Notes: generated from the letters alone by a model not told the origin. Numbered from the stretch's first letter, positions 25,106 to 35,330 are shown. The stretch is DNA of 64,000 bases from CAIQPV01 sp963719855 (GCA_963719855.1 CAVRDK010000001.1:248001-312000), one strand, 5' to 3'. Numbers and translations are program-made.

Positions 25106-25871
25106 ACTCCTCACGCGGGAAGTTAGCGTCGCAGTGATAGGTGCCGGTGGTACGGGGTCTCAGATGTTGATGGGATTGGCCCAGCTTCATACGGCCATGG
25201 TAGCACTAGGGCATCCCGGCGGGCTGGAGGTCACGGTGATCGACAGCGACCAGGTTTCGGAAGCCAATGTCGGTCGGCAGATGTTTTATCCGTCTGACGT
25301 GGGCCTCTCGAAGGCGACGGTGCTCGTCAATCGCATCAACATGGCGATGGGTACCGCTTGGCAGGCTGAGACGAAGCGCCTGACTGGCAACGAAAATCTG
25401 CGTACCGATCTTGTGATCGGCTGCGTGGACAACCGCACGGCCAGGAAGGCCATCCTTGACGCAGTATCCCGTGGCGGTGGCGGCTATTGGCTTGATCTGG
25501 GCAATCGGCTTCACGATGGTCAGGTCATTCTGGGTCAAGTGCCATCTCGCTGGGAAAAGTCGAAGGTCGAACGCCTGCCGCATGCAATCGACCTGCTCCC
25601 TGAGATCGGGGACGAGACGCAGGAAGCCGATGACGATACACCGTCATGCAGCTTGGCGGATGCGCTCGAAAAGCAATCGCTCTTCGTCAACAGGGGCGTA
25701 TCGCTGTATGCCTTGAACCTCCTGTGGGAGCTTTTTCGCTACGGACAGATCGCCTACCACGGCGTTTTCGTCAATCTCAAAAATGCCCGGACGACACCGC
25801 TTCCCGTCGATCCGGAAACATGGGCCCGATTTGGTTTTCGGAAGCGCAAGCGCAGTCGCAAGCGCGGATGA
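25080..25871 (+). CDS. PRTRC ThiF-family (E1-like) adenylyltransferase
   Basis: The 263-residue protein has a Rossmann ATP site (VIGAGGTGS, 19-27), VIDSDQVSEANVGRQ (D55, D57, R66), K78 and GCVDN (D117), the E1/ThiF set. A candidate thioester Cys is C190 (TPSCSLADALEKQ). It would adenylate the C-terminal Gly of a ubiquitin-like protein. A very basic tail (RKRKRSRKRG) ends the protein. ATG 25080 follows GGAGGGGAAG. Confidence 0.88.
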   Translation: MAIHQISPELLTREVSVAVIGAGGTGSQMLMGLAQLHTAMVALGHPGGLEVTVIDSDQVSEANVGRQMFYPSDVGLSKATVLVNRINMAMGTAWQAETKRLTGNENLRTDLVIGCVDNRTARKAILDAVSRGGGGYWLDLGNRLHDGQVILGQVPSRWEKSKVERLPHAIDLLPEIGDETQEADDDTPSCSLADALEKQSLFVNRGVSLYALNLLWELFRYGQIAYHGVFVNLKNARTTPLPVDPETWARFGFRKRKRSRKRG

Positions 25872-25883
25872 GAACAGGGCATT

Positions 25884-26076
25884 TACCCGGCGGAAACGCC
25901 GGGCTTTCCAGAAAGGGTTACAGCAGCCTTTTGCGGAAAGCGGATTCCGTACCTGTCCGTTGGGCGGGGACTGAAAGGCGGTAGCTGGCCGCTGGAAACA
26001 AACAGCATTTTATAACCCTGCGGGGCGTCAGCCTCCAGCACGGGGACATGGCGTTTCCCGCATTTCTTATGGAGGC
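25884..26076 (+). promoter_or_regulatory. Long-form structured leader of the 26080 gene
   Basis: A perfect hairpin CCCGGC/GCCGGG (about 25884-25903), a spacer, GGTAGCTGGCCGCTGG with AAACAAACAGCATTTT (25980-26012), then AACCC, outer stem GCGGG/CCCGC with CGTCA/TGGCG, and TATGGAGG. Closely matches the recE leader in layout. Confidence 0.65.
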
Positions 26077-26079
26077 GTC

Positions 26080-26313
26080 ATGACTCAACTTTTCAGGAGT
26101 GCCATCTATCGGTACTTCATCAATCTGGACGAGCGCGGCTGCTTCTATGCCGATGTTCGTAACACGCGTGGCCGGAGCATTTTCGAGATCAAGGGTTTTG
26201 AGATTTTCGAGGATGGCTGGATGCGGCACCGTAGCGATCTGGATGGACTAAAGCGCTACCTGGTCTATCTTGGACTCATGAAGCGCGAGCAAAACCTTGC
26301 GAGGGGGAACTAG
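26080..26313 (+). CDS. Hypothetical ICE protein, 77 residues
   Basis: A small protein with a beta-rich pattern (YRYFINLDERGCFYADVRN, GRSIFEIKGFEIFEDGW) and a helical end. No family is recognised. A leader and TATGGAGG precede it, and the next gene starts 2 bp after its stop, so the two form an operon. Confidence 0.6.
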   Translation: MTQLFRSAIYRYFINLDERGCFYADVRNTRGRSIFEIKGFEIFEDGWMRHRSDLDGLKRYLVYLGLMKREQNLARGN

Positions 26314-26315
26314 CG

Positions 26316-26675
26316 ATGCTGTTCGATCGTTATCCCAGATACGAGGGTTTCCGCGATTCGGCAAGAAAGCGTTCGGCTGTACTGCGCAAGCAACGTGCCG
26401 AACGAGATGCCTTGCCGTTGTTTGCCGACCAGATTGCCGCTGTACAACCGTCTGTGGATGAGGTCATGGTCAAGCGTTGTTTGCAGGCCAATGCCTTTGA
26501 AGTGGAGCGCCGCAAGTTTGAAGCGAAGTGGTGGCGCATTGCACGTGCCAGCTATTTCGGGCTACCGACAGAGGAGAAGGCAAAAGTGCTCGACCGGTGG
26601 CGACACTGGTGGGGGCCGCACAACTCTAGTTGCCTGTTGTATCTGTGTTCGCAGGCCAAAGCATCTCAGTCGTAA
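26316..26675 (+). CDS. Hypothetical ICE protein, 119 residues
   Basis: A basic helical protein (ARKRSAVLRKQRAERDAL) with a Trp-rich C-terminus (EAKWWRIARASYFGL, DRWRHWWGPH). Not recognised. GCGAGGGGG precedes its ATG; it is co-transcribed with the 26080 gene. Confidence 0.55.
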   Translation: MLFDRYPRYEGFRDSARKRSAVLRKQRAERDALPLFADQIAAVQPSVDEVMVKRCLQANAFEVERRKFEAKWWRIARASYFGLPTEEKAKVLDRWRHWWGPHNSSCLLYLCSQAKASQS

Positions 26676-26696
26676 ATCATTTCGGCCATCAGGCCA

Positions 26697-26755
26697 TAAC
26701 CCAAGCGGGGACACATCCCGCAAGGGGGCCTGTGTCTCCGCATTTTTAAGGAGAT
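26697..26755 (+). promoter_or_regulatory. Structured leader of the 26761 gene
   Basis: AACCC, an 11 bp outer stem GCGGGGACACA with TGTGTCTCCGC, inner CCC GCAA GGG (GNRA-type loop), then ATTTTTAAGGAG. This is the best textbook copy in the window. Confidence 0.78.
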
Positions 26756-26760
26756 AGATC

Positions 26761-27438
26761 ATGGGAGTAGGTAATTGGCTTCCGAACATGGAACACCGCT
26801 TGTTTTACGTTGATATCGATTCCTGGTTGGATATAGAGGAGTTTTCCAAACTTATCCAGTCCGGTGAAATCGATTCTGATGTCAGCTACGAAGCCTTTCT
26901 TCAGGAGTCCTACGACTCCGAACTGGAGATGGTGGTGAGGGCATTGGAATCGACGGCAAGCGTTTTGCGGCAACACGGCGTTCCGTTCGAATCGATTCAA
27001 TATGGTCATCGCGCGTCGATGAACATGCTGGAGCGTAAGGAATGGATGCAACCGTTGCTGGAGTGCGGGTTGGTGCGTGTGGCCGTCAAGGAAGTTGAAA
27101 TATCCAAGCTGGCCGTTGTGACTTATCCGCTACAGCAGCCTGACGAAGATTGCGATCTCGCCAACCTCAGTCGTGCCGATTTCGTATCCGATTACGGCCT
27201 GACGCCAGAGCGCTTCATTACGGCATCGTCAATGCAGTTGGACGCATTGGACGATCTGCTGATTTCTGTCATCGAAGAAGAGATCAATGCGGTCGGCGCA
27301 AAAACCGTCACGCGTCGAAGTTGTGCGTGGACAAGTCGTCAGATCATGGTGTCGACGCCGTTGAACGTCGCCGTATCGAAATTCCGAAAAGCGTATCGCC
27401 ACGGGCTGCCGAGAAAGCAATTGCGGCATGCAGCGTGA
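26761..27438 (+). CDS. Hypothetical ICE protein, 225 residues
   Basis: A soluble acidic protein (LFYVDIDSWLDIEEFSKLI, EISKLAVVTYPLQQPDED) with a basic C-terminus. No family or motif is recognised. It has its own leader. A gap of about 190 bp holding the next leader separates it from the methyltransferase-helicase. Confidence 0.6.
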   Translation: MGVGNWLPNMEHRLFYVDIDSWLDIEEFSKLIQSGEIDSDVSYEAFLQESYDSELEMVVRALESTASVLRQHGVPFESIQYGHRASMNMLERKEWMQPLLECGLVRVAVKEVEISKLAVVTYPLQQPDEDCDLANLSRADFVSDYGLTPERFITASSMQLDALDDLLISVIEEEINAVGAKTVTRRSCAWTSRQIMVSTPLNVAVSKFRKAYRHGLPRKQLRHAA

Positions 27439-27560
27439 AATGGCTTTTTGATTATCAACACGCTGACGGTCTCGGTATTCGCTGAGATTCGATAAGACAT
27501 AAAGGCATCAAGTCTTGTGGCGCTTGGCGAAAGCTGGCGCTCCATGATCGACAGTTATTC

Positions 27561-27620
27561 ATTTAACCCTTCCGGGGACACATCCCGGTAGGGACGCGTG
27601 TCTCCGGTTTTTTCAGGAGA
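27561..27620 (+). promoter_or_regulatory. Structured leader of the methyltransferase-helicase gene
   Basis: AACCC, a 10 bp outer stem CCGGGGACAC with GTGTCTCCGG, inner TCCC GGTA GGGA, then TTTTTTCAGGAG. Relative to the 26697 copy the first pairs change from GC/GC to CC/GG, keeping pairing. Confidence 0.78.
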
Positions 27621-27625
27621 TATAC

Positions 27626-30600
27626 GTGAAACTCAAGAAACTTGCAGAGGCCACGATGTGGCTACCGGGTCTTGCCCCGGATGATTCACTTCAGGTTGTT
27701 CCATGCTTTACTCAAACGGCGGAGATCATTGCGTTTCCATCAGTCGATCTGGCACGGGTCAGCGTGCCAGTGAATGAAGATGGTGCGCAGGATTTGTCGA
27801 TAGCTGTACCGACGGTAATCCATGCGAGCAAGCCGCCCCGGACTCTTTGGCCCAACCTTGATCCGGTATTGCACTCGAAGCTGCGAGGCGATGTCGCCAA
27901 GTTCGATGCGAACATGGCAGCCGTTTCGCTGCTGCATCGTCTTGAGGCGGACAACCGGTCGCCGACGGATGAAGAGCGCGATGTTCTGAACTGCTACACC
28001 GGATGGGGCGGAATACCGAAGGCGTTCAATCCCGATCAGGACGAGCCGGCGTGGAAGGCGAGAGCCGAGTCCATGCCGGAAATTCTGGGCGAGGATTACG
28101 AGAGCGCCAAGGGCAGTGTTGTCAATGCCCACTTCACGGAAGTCTTCGTGATCGAGGCGATATGGGATGCCGTTCGCTGGATGGGCTTTCAGGGCGGTCG
28201 CGTCCTGGAGCCTTCTGCGGGAGTCGGTTATTTCATCGGAGCTATGCCGAAGGATCTGGCCGAAGCTTCGGAAGTAACGGCAATCGAGATTGATCGCGTG
28301 TCGTCCCGCATCCTGTCGCGTCTCTACGGACATCATGGGGTCAGGACGATGGCGGTCGGTTTCGAGAAAGCCAGGCTGCCCAAAGACTGGTTCGATCTGG
28401 TGATCTCGAATGTTCCTTTTGGGAACTATCAGGTGCCGGATGACCGGAATTTACCGTTTGCGAACTTCCTCATCCACGATTATTTCTTTGGTCGTGCTCT
28501 GGAAGTAACACGTCCGGGTGGTCTAGTTGCGTTCATTACTTCTGCGGGCACGCTCGACAAGTGGGACGAACAGGCGCGGCGTTATATCAGTGCAAACGCC
28601 AAATTCGTCGGTGCGATTCGTCTGCCTTCCAGGACGTTTTCGCATCTCGCCAATACAGAAGTCACGACCGACATTGTCTTCCTGCAAAAGCTTGTGGAAG
28701 GCGAGAAGGCATCCGACGAATGGATTGGTGTCATTGAAGCCCCGCAAGTGCTGTGCGATGGTTACCGGCGCTTGTTCGTATCAAGTTGGTATGTCCAGAA
28801 CCCGGACATGCTGATCGGGCGCATGGGGCAGAAGTCAAATGGCTTTGGCCTCGCCAATGCGGCGATCTTCGATGGTGATGTGAGAGTGGCGTTGGCCGAG
28901 CGGATAGCTTTGTTGCAAGAGGGCATTTACAAGCCTCGCGCAGCCGAGGTGTCGGTGAACACGCAGCGGGGAATTCGTGTTGCTGCGCCGGAGTTCGTCA
29001 AACCGGGCTCGTACTGCCTGACTTCAGATGGCCGATTGGCCGTTTCGGAAGGGCAGGAGTTGCTGGTGATCGACGGGACGGTGTCGGCAACAGTAGCCAA
29101 GCGGATTCGCGGTTTGATGGCGATCCGTTATGCGGCGCGAAGGCTGCTCCACATCCAGCATGCCACTGCGGACGATAGTCTGCTTGGTAGTTACCGGCTG
29201 GCGCTCAATGTGGCCTACGACGGTTTTGTGGCAATGCATGGCTACCTCCATGCCAAAGCCAACAAGCTGGCATTCAAGGGCGATCCCGATCTGCCACTGC
29301 TGCTGTCTCTGGAGAATTTTGACCAGGAAAGCGGTACGGCGGAGAAGGCGGATATTTTTTACCGCAGAACGGTAGGTGTCGTTCGCAAGGTGGATCGCTG
29401 TGCGTCTGCCGAAGAGGCGCTGCTGGTTTCCCTGCACGAGCGCGGACGAATCGACGTTGCGTTGATGGAGTCCTTGCTTGGGCAGGAGAGGTTGCAGTTT
29501 ATTCCTGACATGGCGGATCGCGGTTTGATCTTCCTCAATCCGGAATCCTCGCAATGGGAAACCTCTGATGCCTATCTCTCCGGCAACGTCCGCAGCAAGC
29601 TGGAAAAAGCGGAAGTGGCTGGGGATGAATATGCCCACAACGTCCAGGCACTGAAGGCGGTCATCCCGCCTGATTTGGGGCCGGGTGAAATTGATGCCAG
29701 GATAGGCTCGACCTGGATCCCGGCGCGTGACTATGCGGCATTCCTCGATCATCTTCTGGAATGCGATGGTTGCACGGTGGAGTTCAGTTCCGAGGCCGGT
29801 GCATGGAATGTTGATGTGCCATGGCAAGGTGAACGGTCGGTAGCTTCGACCCAAACCTACGGCACAGGGCGCATTGCTGCGGGCGAGTTGTTTGTCGTTA
29901 CGCTCAACCAGATGGTTCCGACGATCAGGGATCGTGACCCGGTCACTGACCGGTATTACGTGAACACCGAAGAAACCATTGCCGCAAGGGAAAAGCAGCA
30001 GGCGCTCAAGGAGAAGTTCCGTTCCTGGGTGTTCGCCGATCCCGAGCGGTGCGAGCGTCTGGTCAGGATGTACAACGACCAGTTCAATGCAGTCAGGCTG
30101 AGAGAGTTTGATGGTTCATGGCTCTCCTTGCCGGGATTTTCCGAGGTGTACAACCTCCATCGGCATCAGAAGGACGGCATCTGGCGAATTGTGTCAGGCG
30201 GGGTGAATACCCTGCTGGCACACGTAGTCGGTGCCGGGAAGACGCTGACGATGATTTGCGGAGGGATGGAGTTGCGGCGTTTGGGCATGGCCAGTAAGCC
30301 GTGCTACGTGGTGCCCAACCACATGCTTGAGCAGTTTGCGGCAGAGTTTTTGCGGGCTTATCCGGGTGCAAATATCCTGATGGCCAGCAAGGACGATCTG
30401 GTCGGCGACAAACGCCGGACGCTGCTGTCCCGCATCGCCACCGGCGATTGGGATGCGGTGCTGATTACCCATGCCTCTTTCGAGAGGGTCAAGATGAGCG
30501 ACGAAGCCATGCAGTCGTTCATCGAAGCGCGAGTCTACGAAATCGAGTGCGCACTAATGGCCTCGAAATCAGGCAAGCGGGGGAATCGTATCGTCAAGGA

Positions 30601-32614
30601 GTTGGAGCGGGCCAAGAAGATATGGCTCGCAAGGCTGGAGAAACTGTCGGCCAAGTCGAAGAAGGATGACATGCTCACGTTCGAGGAACTGGGCATCGAT
30701 TATCTCTTCATAGACGAGGCGCACTACTTCAAGAACCTGTACCGCTTCACAAAAATGACGCGGGTAGCAGGTTTGCCGAATTCCAACTCGGAGCGCGCCT
30801 TCGATATGTTCGTGAAGACGCGCCATGTGATGGAAAAGCAGGGCGGTCGTTCGGGTGTGGTGTTCGCAACAGGGACACCGGTTTCTAACTCGATGGCCGA
30901 GATGTGGACCATGCAACGCTACCTGCAACCTGTGACGTTGCGCTCCAATCATGTGTCGCAGTTTGATACGTGGGCGGGGAACTTCGGGGAATCGGTAACT
31001 GCCCTGGAGTTATCGCCGGATGGCGGTGGTTATCGCATGAACACGCGGTTTGCGCGGTTCGTCAATTTGCCGGAACTGATGACCATGTTCCGGGAGGTGG
31101 CCGACATCCGCACTGCGGACATGCTGAAGCTGCCGGTGCCCAGACACCATCTGGAAACCGTGACGGCCAAGCCGACGCCTGAGTTGAAAGAGTTCGTGGC
31201 AACACTGGTCGCCCGCGCAGAAGCAATACGCAACGGCGAAGTATCACCCAGCGAAGACAACATGCTGGCGGTGACCAACGATGGCCGCAAGGCAGCGTTG
31301 GATATGCGGCTGGTTGATCCTTCAAGCCTGGATGCTCAGGGCGGCAAGGTCAGCCAGTGCGCGGACAAGGTCTTCGGGATATGGCGGGAAACCGCAGCAT
31401 TCCGTGGGACACAGGCCGTATTTTGTGACCTCAGCACGCCGACTGACGATGGACGGTTCAGTGTCTATCACGTCATTCGGGCAAAACTCGTCGAAATGGG
31501 TGTGCCGGGAACGGAGATTGCCTTCATCCACGACTACGACAGCGATGCCGCCAAGGCAGAACTGTTCAAGTCAGTGAGGGAAGGGCGGATTCGCATCCTC
31601 CTCGGCAGCACCTTGAAGATGGGCGTTGGCACCAACATCCAGACCCGTCTGGCGGCGTTGCACCATCTGGACGCACCTTGGCGACCATCTGATGTCGAAC
31701 AGCGGGAGGGGCGCATTATTCGACAGGGCAACCTGAACGAAGACGTGAGGATCATCCGCTACGTCACCGAGGCATCGTTCGACGCCTACATCTGGCAGAC
31801 CCTCGAAACCAAGGCACGCTTCATCGCCCAGGTCATGCGTGGGGATACCGGAATGCGCAGTGCGGAGGACGTGGAGTTGGCTGCGCTGTCCTATGCTGAG
31901 GTGAAAGCCTTGGCATCGGGCAATCCGCTGGTGATGGAAAAGGCGGGCATTGATGCCGAAGTCGCGAAGCTTTCATTGCTGAAATCCCAATGGGACAACC
32001 AGCGATGGACGAACCAGCGGGAGTCGGCGACTTTGCCGGGCAGAATCGAGAAAATACGGGAACGGATCGGATCGGTAGAAGCCGACATTGCGGATCGGGC
32101 GGATGTGCGGGGTAACCGCTTCAGTATGGTGATCGACGGAAAGCGCTACATCGAACGATCGTCAGCGGGAGAGGTGCTTCAGCGGTGTTACATTGAGGCC
32201 AAAGCCAGAACCCGGAAGTTCGGGAACTGGAAATCCTTGCCGGGAGAGATGTCGGTAGGGCAGTTTGCCGGCTTCGATCTCGATGTGACCATCCCGACAG
32301 CGGTCGATGATGGCCCATGCTTCATCCTGAAAGGCCGACGTGCCTATGCGGCTCATCATTCAGACAATCCGCAAGGGATAGTCAGGGTGGTCGAAAACGC
32401 GGCCAACAGTCTGGAAGGTCGGCTGGCAGAAGCCTGCGAGGAGATGGCACGGGCAGAAAAGCGCCTGGCTGACATTCTTGCGGAGTTAACCAAACCCTTC
32501 GAAAAGGAGGAAAGGCTGACGCAGTTGCTGGTGAGCCAACGCGAGATCAATGCAGCTCTTGAACTCGATAAGGACAACGCTGGTGCAATGGAAGCGGAAG
32601 CGGAAGCCGCCTGA
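27626..32614 (+). CDS. DNA N6-adenine methyltransferase fused to SNF2-type helicase (DarB-like)
   Basis: The 1662-residue protein starts with GTG after AGGAG. A methyltransferase domain follows a short N-terminal region, with motif I VLEPSAGVGYF (about 191-201) and motif IV NVPF (about 261). A superfamily 2 helicase follows: Walker A HVVGAGKTLTM (about 866), DEAH (about 1031), TGTPVSNS (about 1083) and motif VI REGRIIRQGN (about 1361). A coiled-coil tail ends it. Similar giant proteins travel on phages and ICEs; P1 DarB is a known antirestriction relative. It may protect incoming DNA by methylation during transfer. Confidence 0.88.
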   Translation: MKLKKLAEATMWLPGLAPDDSLQVVPCFTQTAEIIAFPSVDLARVSVPVNEDGAQDLSIAVPTVIHASKPPRTLWPNLDPVLHSKLRGDVAKFDANMAAVSLLHRLEADNRSPTDEERDVLNCYTGWGGIPKAFNPDQDEPAWKARAESMPEILGEDYESAKGSVVNAHFTEVFVIEAIWDAVRWMGFQGGRVLEPSAGVGYFIGAMPKDLAEASEVTAIEIDRVSSRILSRLYGHHGVRTMAVGFEKARLPKDWFDLVISNVPFGNYQVPDDRNLPFANFLIHDYFFGRALEVTRPGGLVAFITSAGTLDKWDEQARRYISANAKFVGAIRLPSRTFSHLANTEVTTDIVFLQKLVEGEKASDEWIGVIEAPQVLCDGYRRLFVSSWYVQNPDMLIGRMGQKSNGFGLANAAIFDGDVRVALAERIALLQEGIYKPRAAEVSVNTQRGIRVAAPEFVKPGSYCLTSDGRLAVSEGQELLVIDGTVSATVAKRIRGLMAIRYAARRLLHIQHATADDSLLGSYRLALNVAYDGFVAMHGYLHAKANKLAFKGDPDLPLLLSLENFDQESGTAEKADIFYRRTVGVVRKVDRCASAEEALLVSLHERGRIDVALMESLLGQERLQFIPDMADRGLIFLNPESSQWETSDAYLSGNVRSKLEKAEVAGDEYAHNVQALKAVIPPDLGPGEIDARIGSTWIPARDYAAFLDHLLECDGCTVEFSSEAGAWNVDVPWQGERSVASTQTYGTGRIAAGELFVVTLNQMVPTIRDRDPVTDRYYVNTEETIAAREKQQALKEKFRSWVFADPERCERLVRMYNDQFNAVRLREFDGSWLSLPGFSEVYNLHRHQKDGIWRIVSGGVNTLLAHVVGAGKTLTMICGGMELRRLGMASKPCYVVPNHMLEQFAAEFLRAYPGANILMASKDDLVGDKRRTLLSRIATGDWDAVLITHASFERVKMSDEAMQSFIEARVYEIECALMASKSGKRGNRIVKELERAKKIWLARLEKLSAKSKKDDMLTFEELGIDYLFIDEAHYFKNLYRFTKMTRVAGLPNSNSERAFDMFVKTRHVMEKQGGRSGVVFATGTPVSNSMAEMWTMQRYLQPVTLRSNHVSQFDTWAGNFGESVTALELSPDGGGYRMNTRFARFVNLPELMTMFREVADIRTADMLKLPVPRHHLETVTAKPTPELKEFVATLVARAEAIRNGEVSPSEDNMLAVTNDGRKAALDMRLVDPSSLDAQGGKVSQCADKVFGIWRETAAFRGTQAVFCDLSTPTDDGRFSVYHVIRAKLVEMGVPGTEIAFIHDYDSDAAKAELFKSVREGRIRILLGSTLKMGVGTNIQTRLAALHHLDAPWRPSDVEQREGRIIRQGNLNEDVRIIRYVTEASFDAYIWQTLETKARFIAQVMRGDTGMRSAEDVELAALSYAEVKALASGNPLVMEKAGIDAEVAKLSLLKSQWDNQRWTNQRESATLPGRIEKIRERIGSVEADIADRADVRGNRFSMVIDGKRYIERSSAGEVLQRCYIEAKARTRKFGNWKSLPGEMSVGQFAGFDLDVTIPTAVDDGPCFILKGRRAYAAHHSDNPQGIVRVVENAANSLEGRLAEACEEMARAEKRLADILAELTKPFEKEERLTQLLVSQREINAALELDKDNAGAMEAEAEAA

Positions 32615-32626
32615 TTGGAATTTTCT

Positions 32627-32684
32627 TTTAACCCGTTCGGGGACTCCTGCCTGTTTAGGCTTGGGTTCCCGATTTTTTTGGAGG
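32627..32684 (+). promoter_or_regulatory. Orphan structured leader at a cargo boundary
   Basis: AACCC, outer stem TCGGGGACTC with GGGTTCCCGA, inner GCCT GTTT AGGC, then GATTTTTTTGGAGG. No open frame follows at the expected ATG; unrelated AT-richer DNA starts at about 32690. The gene it once served seems to have been replaced by the cargo to the right. Confidence 0.7.
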
Positions 32685-32944
32685 ATCGCTCATACAGCTT
32701 CATGATACTTATTGCACAGGTTTGCACTCTTGTGCCTTGCCACTGACTACACTATCGTAGATGTCGCACATTGACAGAGGAAGGCAATAGTTGCTTGCAT
32801 TTAACTAAATGCATCGTGCCAGAGCAGTAGTTTCTGGCTGATAGCGGGGAGACGCTAGATAGGAAGGCAGTCTCATCGCCCTTTGTAGTCGCGGCCACTC
32901 AAGCTGTCGGCCCTTAAAACTTCAACTTTCTTTAGAAATCGAGC

Positions 32945-33025
32945 GATGTTCCGTGATGTTCCAAATGCGCTTGACAAGTAGAATTTTGTCGGTAAAATGC
33001 CGCTGCTGGAACATCGAGGAACATC
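32945..33025 (+). promoter_or_regulatory. Promoter flanked by GATGTTCC operators, ahead of the GTPase gene
   Basis: GATGTTCC occurs at 32945 and 32955; its complement GGAACATC occurs at 33008 and 33018, again 10 bp apart. Between them is TTGACA (32971) with TAAAAT (32993) at 16 bp spacing. Two direct pairs facing each other around a promoter suggest cooperative repression, possibly by the gene's own DNA-binding N-terminus. The stretch 32690-32944 holds nothing I can name. Confidence 0.65.
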
Positions 33026-33051
33026 ATTAAGCGTCGAAAGGGGTGAGGCAA

Positions 33052-35320
33052 ATGGCACAAATCTATTCTGCTAAAGCAAAGCGCAATCCTGGTCGTAAGT
33101 CATGGTTGGTTGAGTTTCGCCATCCATTGCGTAGCGATTCAAATAATAAGCCTGGGAAAAAAACGCGCAAAGGGTTGGGGACCGAAGATGAAAAGGACGC
33201 CCAGCACCTTGTTGATCAGCTCAATGATTTGCTGAAGAACGAGGCACTTTGGTCTCTTGGTGCTCAAGCTCAGGCGTTAAAACACTATGACCCAAGAGTT
33301 GTAGAGATTTTCTACGGCGAAATTGAACCGCGCGTTAATTCGGCTATTCAGCTTCGAGATAAATTGCTGCCGCTGCCCGCAAGAGCCGAAGGGTATGCCC
33401 GAGTTGTTTTGATGGGGGTTCCTGGGGCTGGTAAGACCACATTGGTGCGCCAACTGATTGGCACACACCCGGAAACTGAGCGATTTCCCTCGACATCAGT
33501 AAACCGGACAACCACATTTCCTACTGAGATCGCGCTTCATGACGGCGGCTATGAGGCCGTTGTCACCTTCATGTCGGAGCATGAAACCCGTTTTGAAATT
33601 GAAGAATCGCTTTCATCCGCGCTGATTGAAGCGGTAGAGGGGGATCGGAAGCAGGTTGCTCGTGCTTTTCTTGAGAAGAGCGACATGCGATTTCGCTTGA
33701 AATACCTTTTGGGCGATCTTGTGCTTTCCGATGACGCGGAAGTTGATCCTTATGATGATGCTGATACTGATACTTCCACCGGAACGGATAGCGCCGCAGC
33801 AATATCACCGACAGAGCAGACCAAGCTGCAAGCGACGCTTAACGATTACATCGATCGTATTGTTGCAATGGCTGCCGCATTCAAGAATTCCTTAGAGGCT
33901 ACGCAAGGTGCGATTTCCATAATGTCGTCAGAGGATCGTAGTGCCGCGCTAGATTTGATCGAAGAGCAGGCTGTTGAGTCCGATGAATATCTTGAGTTGG
34001 TTTCCGATACTCTTGATGAATTGCGAACCAAGTTTGATTATGTTGTGAATGGTCGCTTTGACAAGACTACAACTGGATGGCCTAAAGCATGGAGCCTAAA
34101 TTGCTCAGAACAATGAACGCGAAGGCTTTCTCGAATCTGTCCGATATTTTTCTGGTATCTCTTACCAGTCATGGGGCAAATTACTGACTCCATTGGTTAA
34201 CGGTATGCGTGTGATCGGTCCATTCAAACCGAACTGGGCTGAACAGTCTGCCCGTCTGGTACTTATTGATACGGAGGGGCTGGGCCACAAGGCGAGTGCC
34301 ACTGCTGATCTACCAGAACAGACATTGCCACTTCTTGACGAAGCAGACATTATTTTGCTGGTTGATAGCGCAAAAAACGGTATGACTAATTTCGCTGCCG
34401 GGAAAGCACTTGAAGGAGTGGTGAATGCGGGACATATCCGCAAGCTGGCTGTGGTGTTCACGCATATGGATGCAGTTAAAGGTGACAACCTTAAAGGGCA
34501 AGCAAAACTTGATCATGTATTTGGTGGTGTACGCAATGTCGCCGAGAACCAGGTTGCAAAGAATGTATCTCCCGAGGCTGCCAGGTATCTTTTGGAGCAC
34601 CTTTCCGCTAGCACGTTTTACGTGGGACGAATTGATGATCTTGATCCGAAGCCAGCAAAACCTGAGCTCAACAAGTTGCTCACGTATCTTGCAGCTGCTC
34701 AGCCACCTGTCTTTGAGCTTGTCGCGTTTCCTGAGTATAGCCCCGACAATTTGGTTCTTGCCATTCAAGAAGCGGCGAAGGATTTTCGGCAGCAGTGGCA
34801 AGGCATGCTAGGCATTGCGTCAAATCCTCATTACAAGCCAGTCTCGTGGCAATCACAAAAAGCACTTACTCGCCGTTATGCAGAGGGATGGGACGATGGT
34901 TTCTGGTTGCGGCCAACGTCGAACCTGATTGCGGCATTATCCGCTGCAATATCGCGCTTCTTGGAGACGCCAATTGGATGGAGTGGAAATTCTTCGCCAG
35001 AGCAGAAACGCGAAACCATTGATCGGATAAAAACAGAAGTTGCTCGGCGACTCCCAAATCTCAGCAAGTATCGCCTTCGCGAACAACCGCAGCCTGCTTG
35101 GCATGATGCGCACTCTTTGCGTGGAACTGGCAGTACGTTCGAGCGCCGGATGCGCATTGAAGGTATTTATGAGCGTTGGGTGCCGGTGCCAAACGCTCGC
35201 GGTGACCGACTTGTGTTCGAATTCATGAACGATGTGAAAGTTGTTGTGCTGGGGGCAGTCGGGATAATTGAGCAAGAGGTGCATTCAGCAAAAGACTTGG
35301 GAATAGCGGTACTTAATTAA
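33052..35320 (+). pseudogene. Large GTPase with integrase-like N-terminal domain, frameshifted
   Basis: The first frame (33052-34116) starts MAQIYSAKAKRNPGRKSWLVE and carries an arm-type, AP2-like pattern (SWLVEFRHPLR, GKKTRKGLGTEDEKDAQHLVD; about 17-60) as in integrase N-termini. It then has a P-loop GVPGAGKTT at 122-130. The frame is lost near 34100. The second frame continues to 35320 with the G3 motif LIDTEGLGHK and a G4-like THMD. Together they form one G domain with a helical C-terminus, dynamin- or AIG1-like in spirit. One base would restore about 755 residues. Function unknown; a defence role is a guess from context. Confidence 0.7.
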
Positions 35321-35330
35321 TGGGGGGCAG

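Noticed and set aside
26761..27438. Known plasmid partition or transfer gene
   Set aside because: No motif supports any named family, so it is left as hypothetical.
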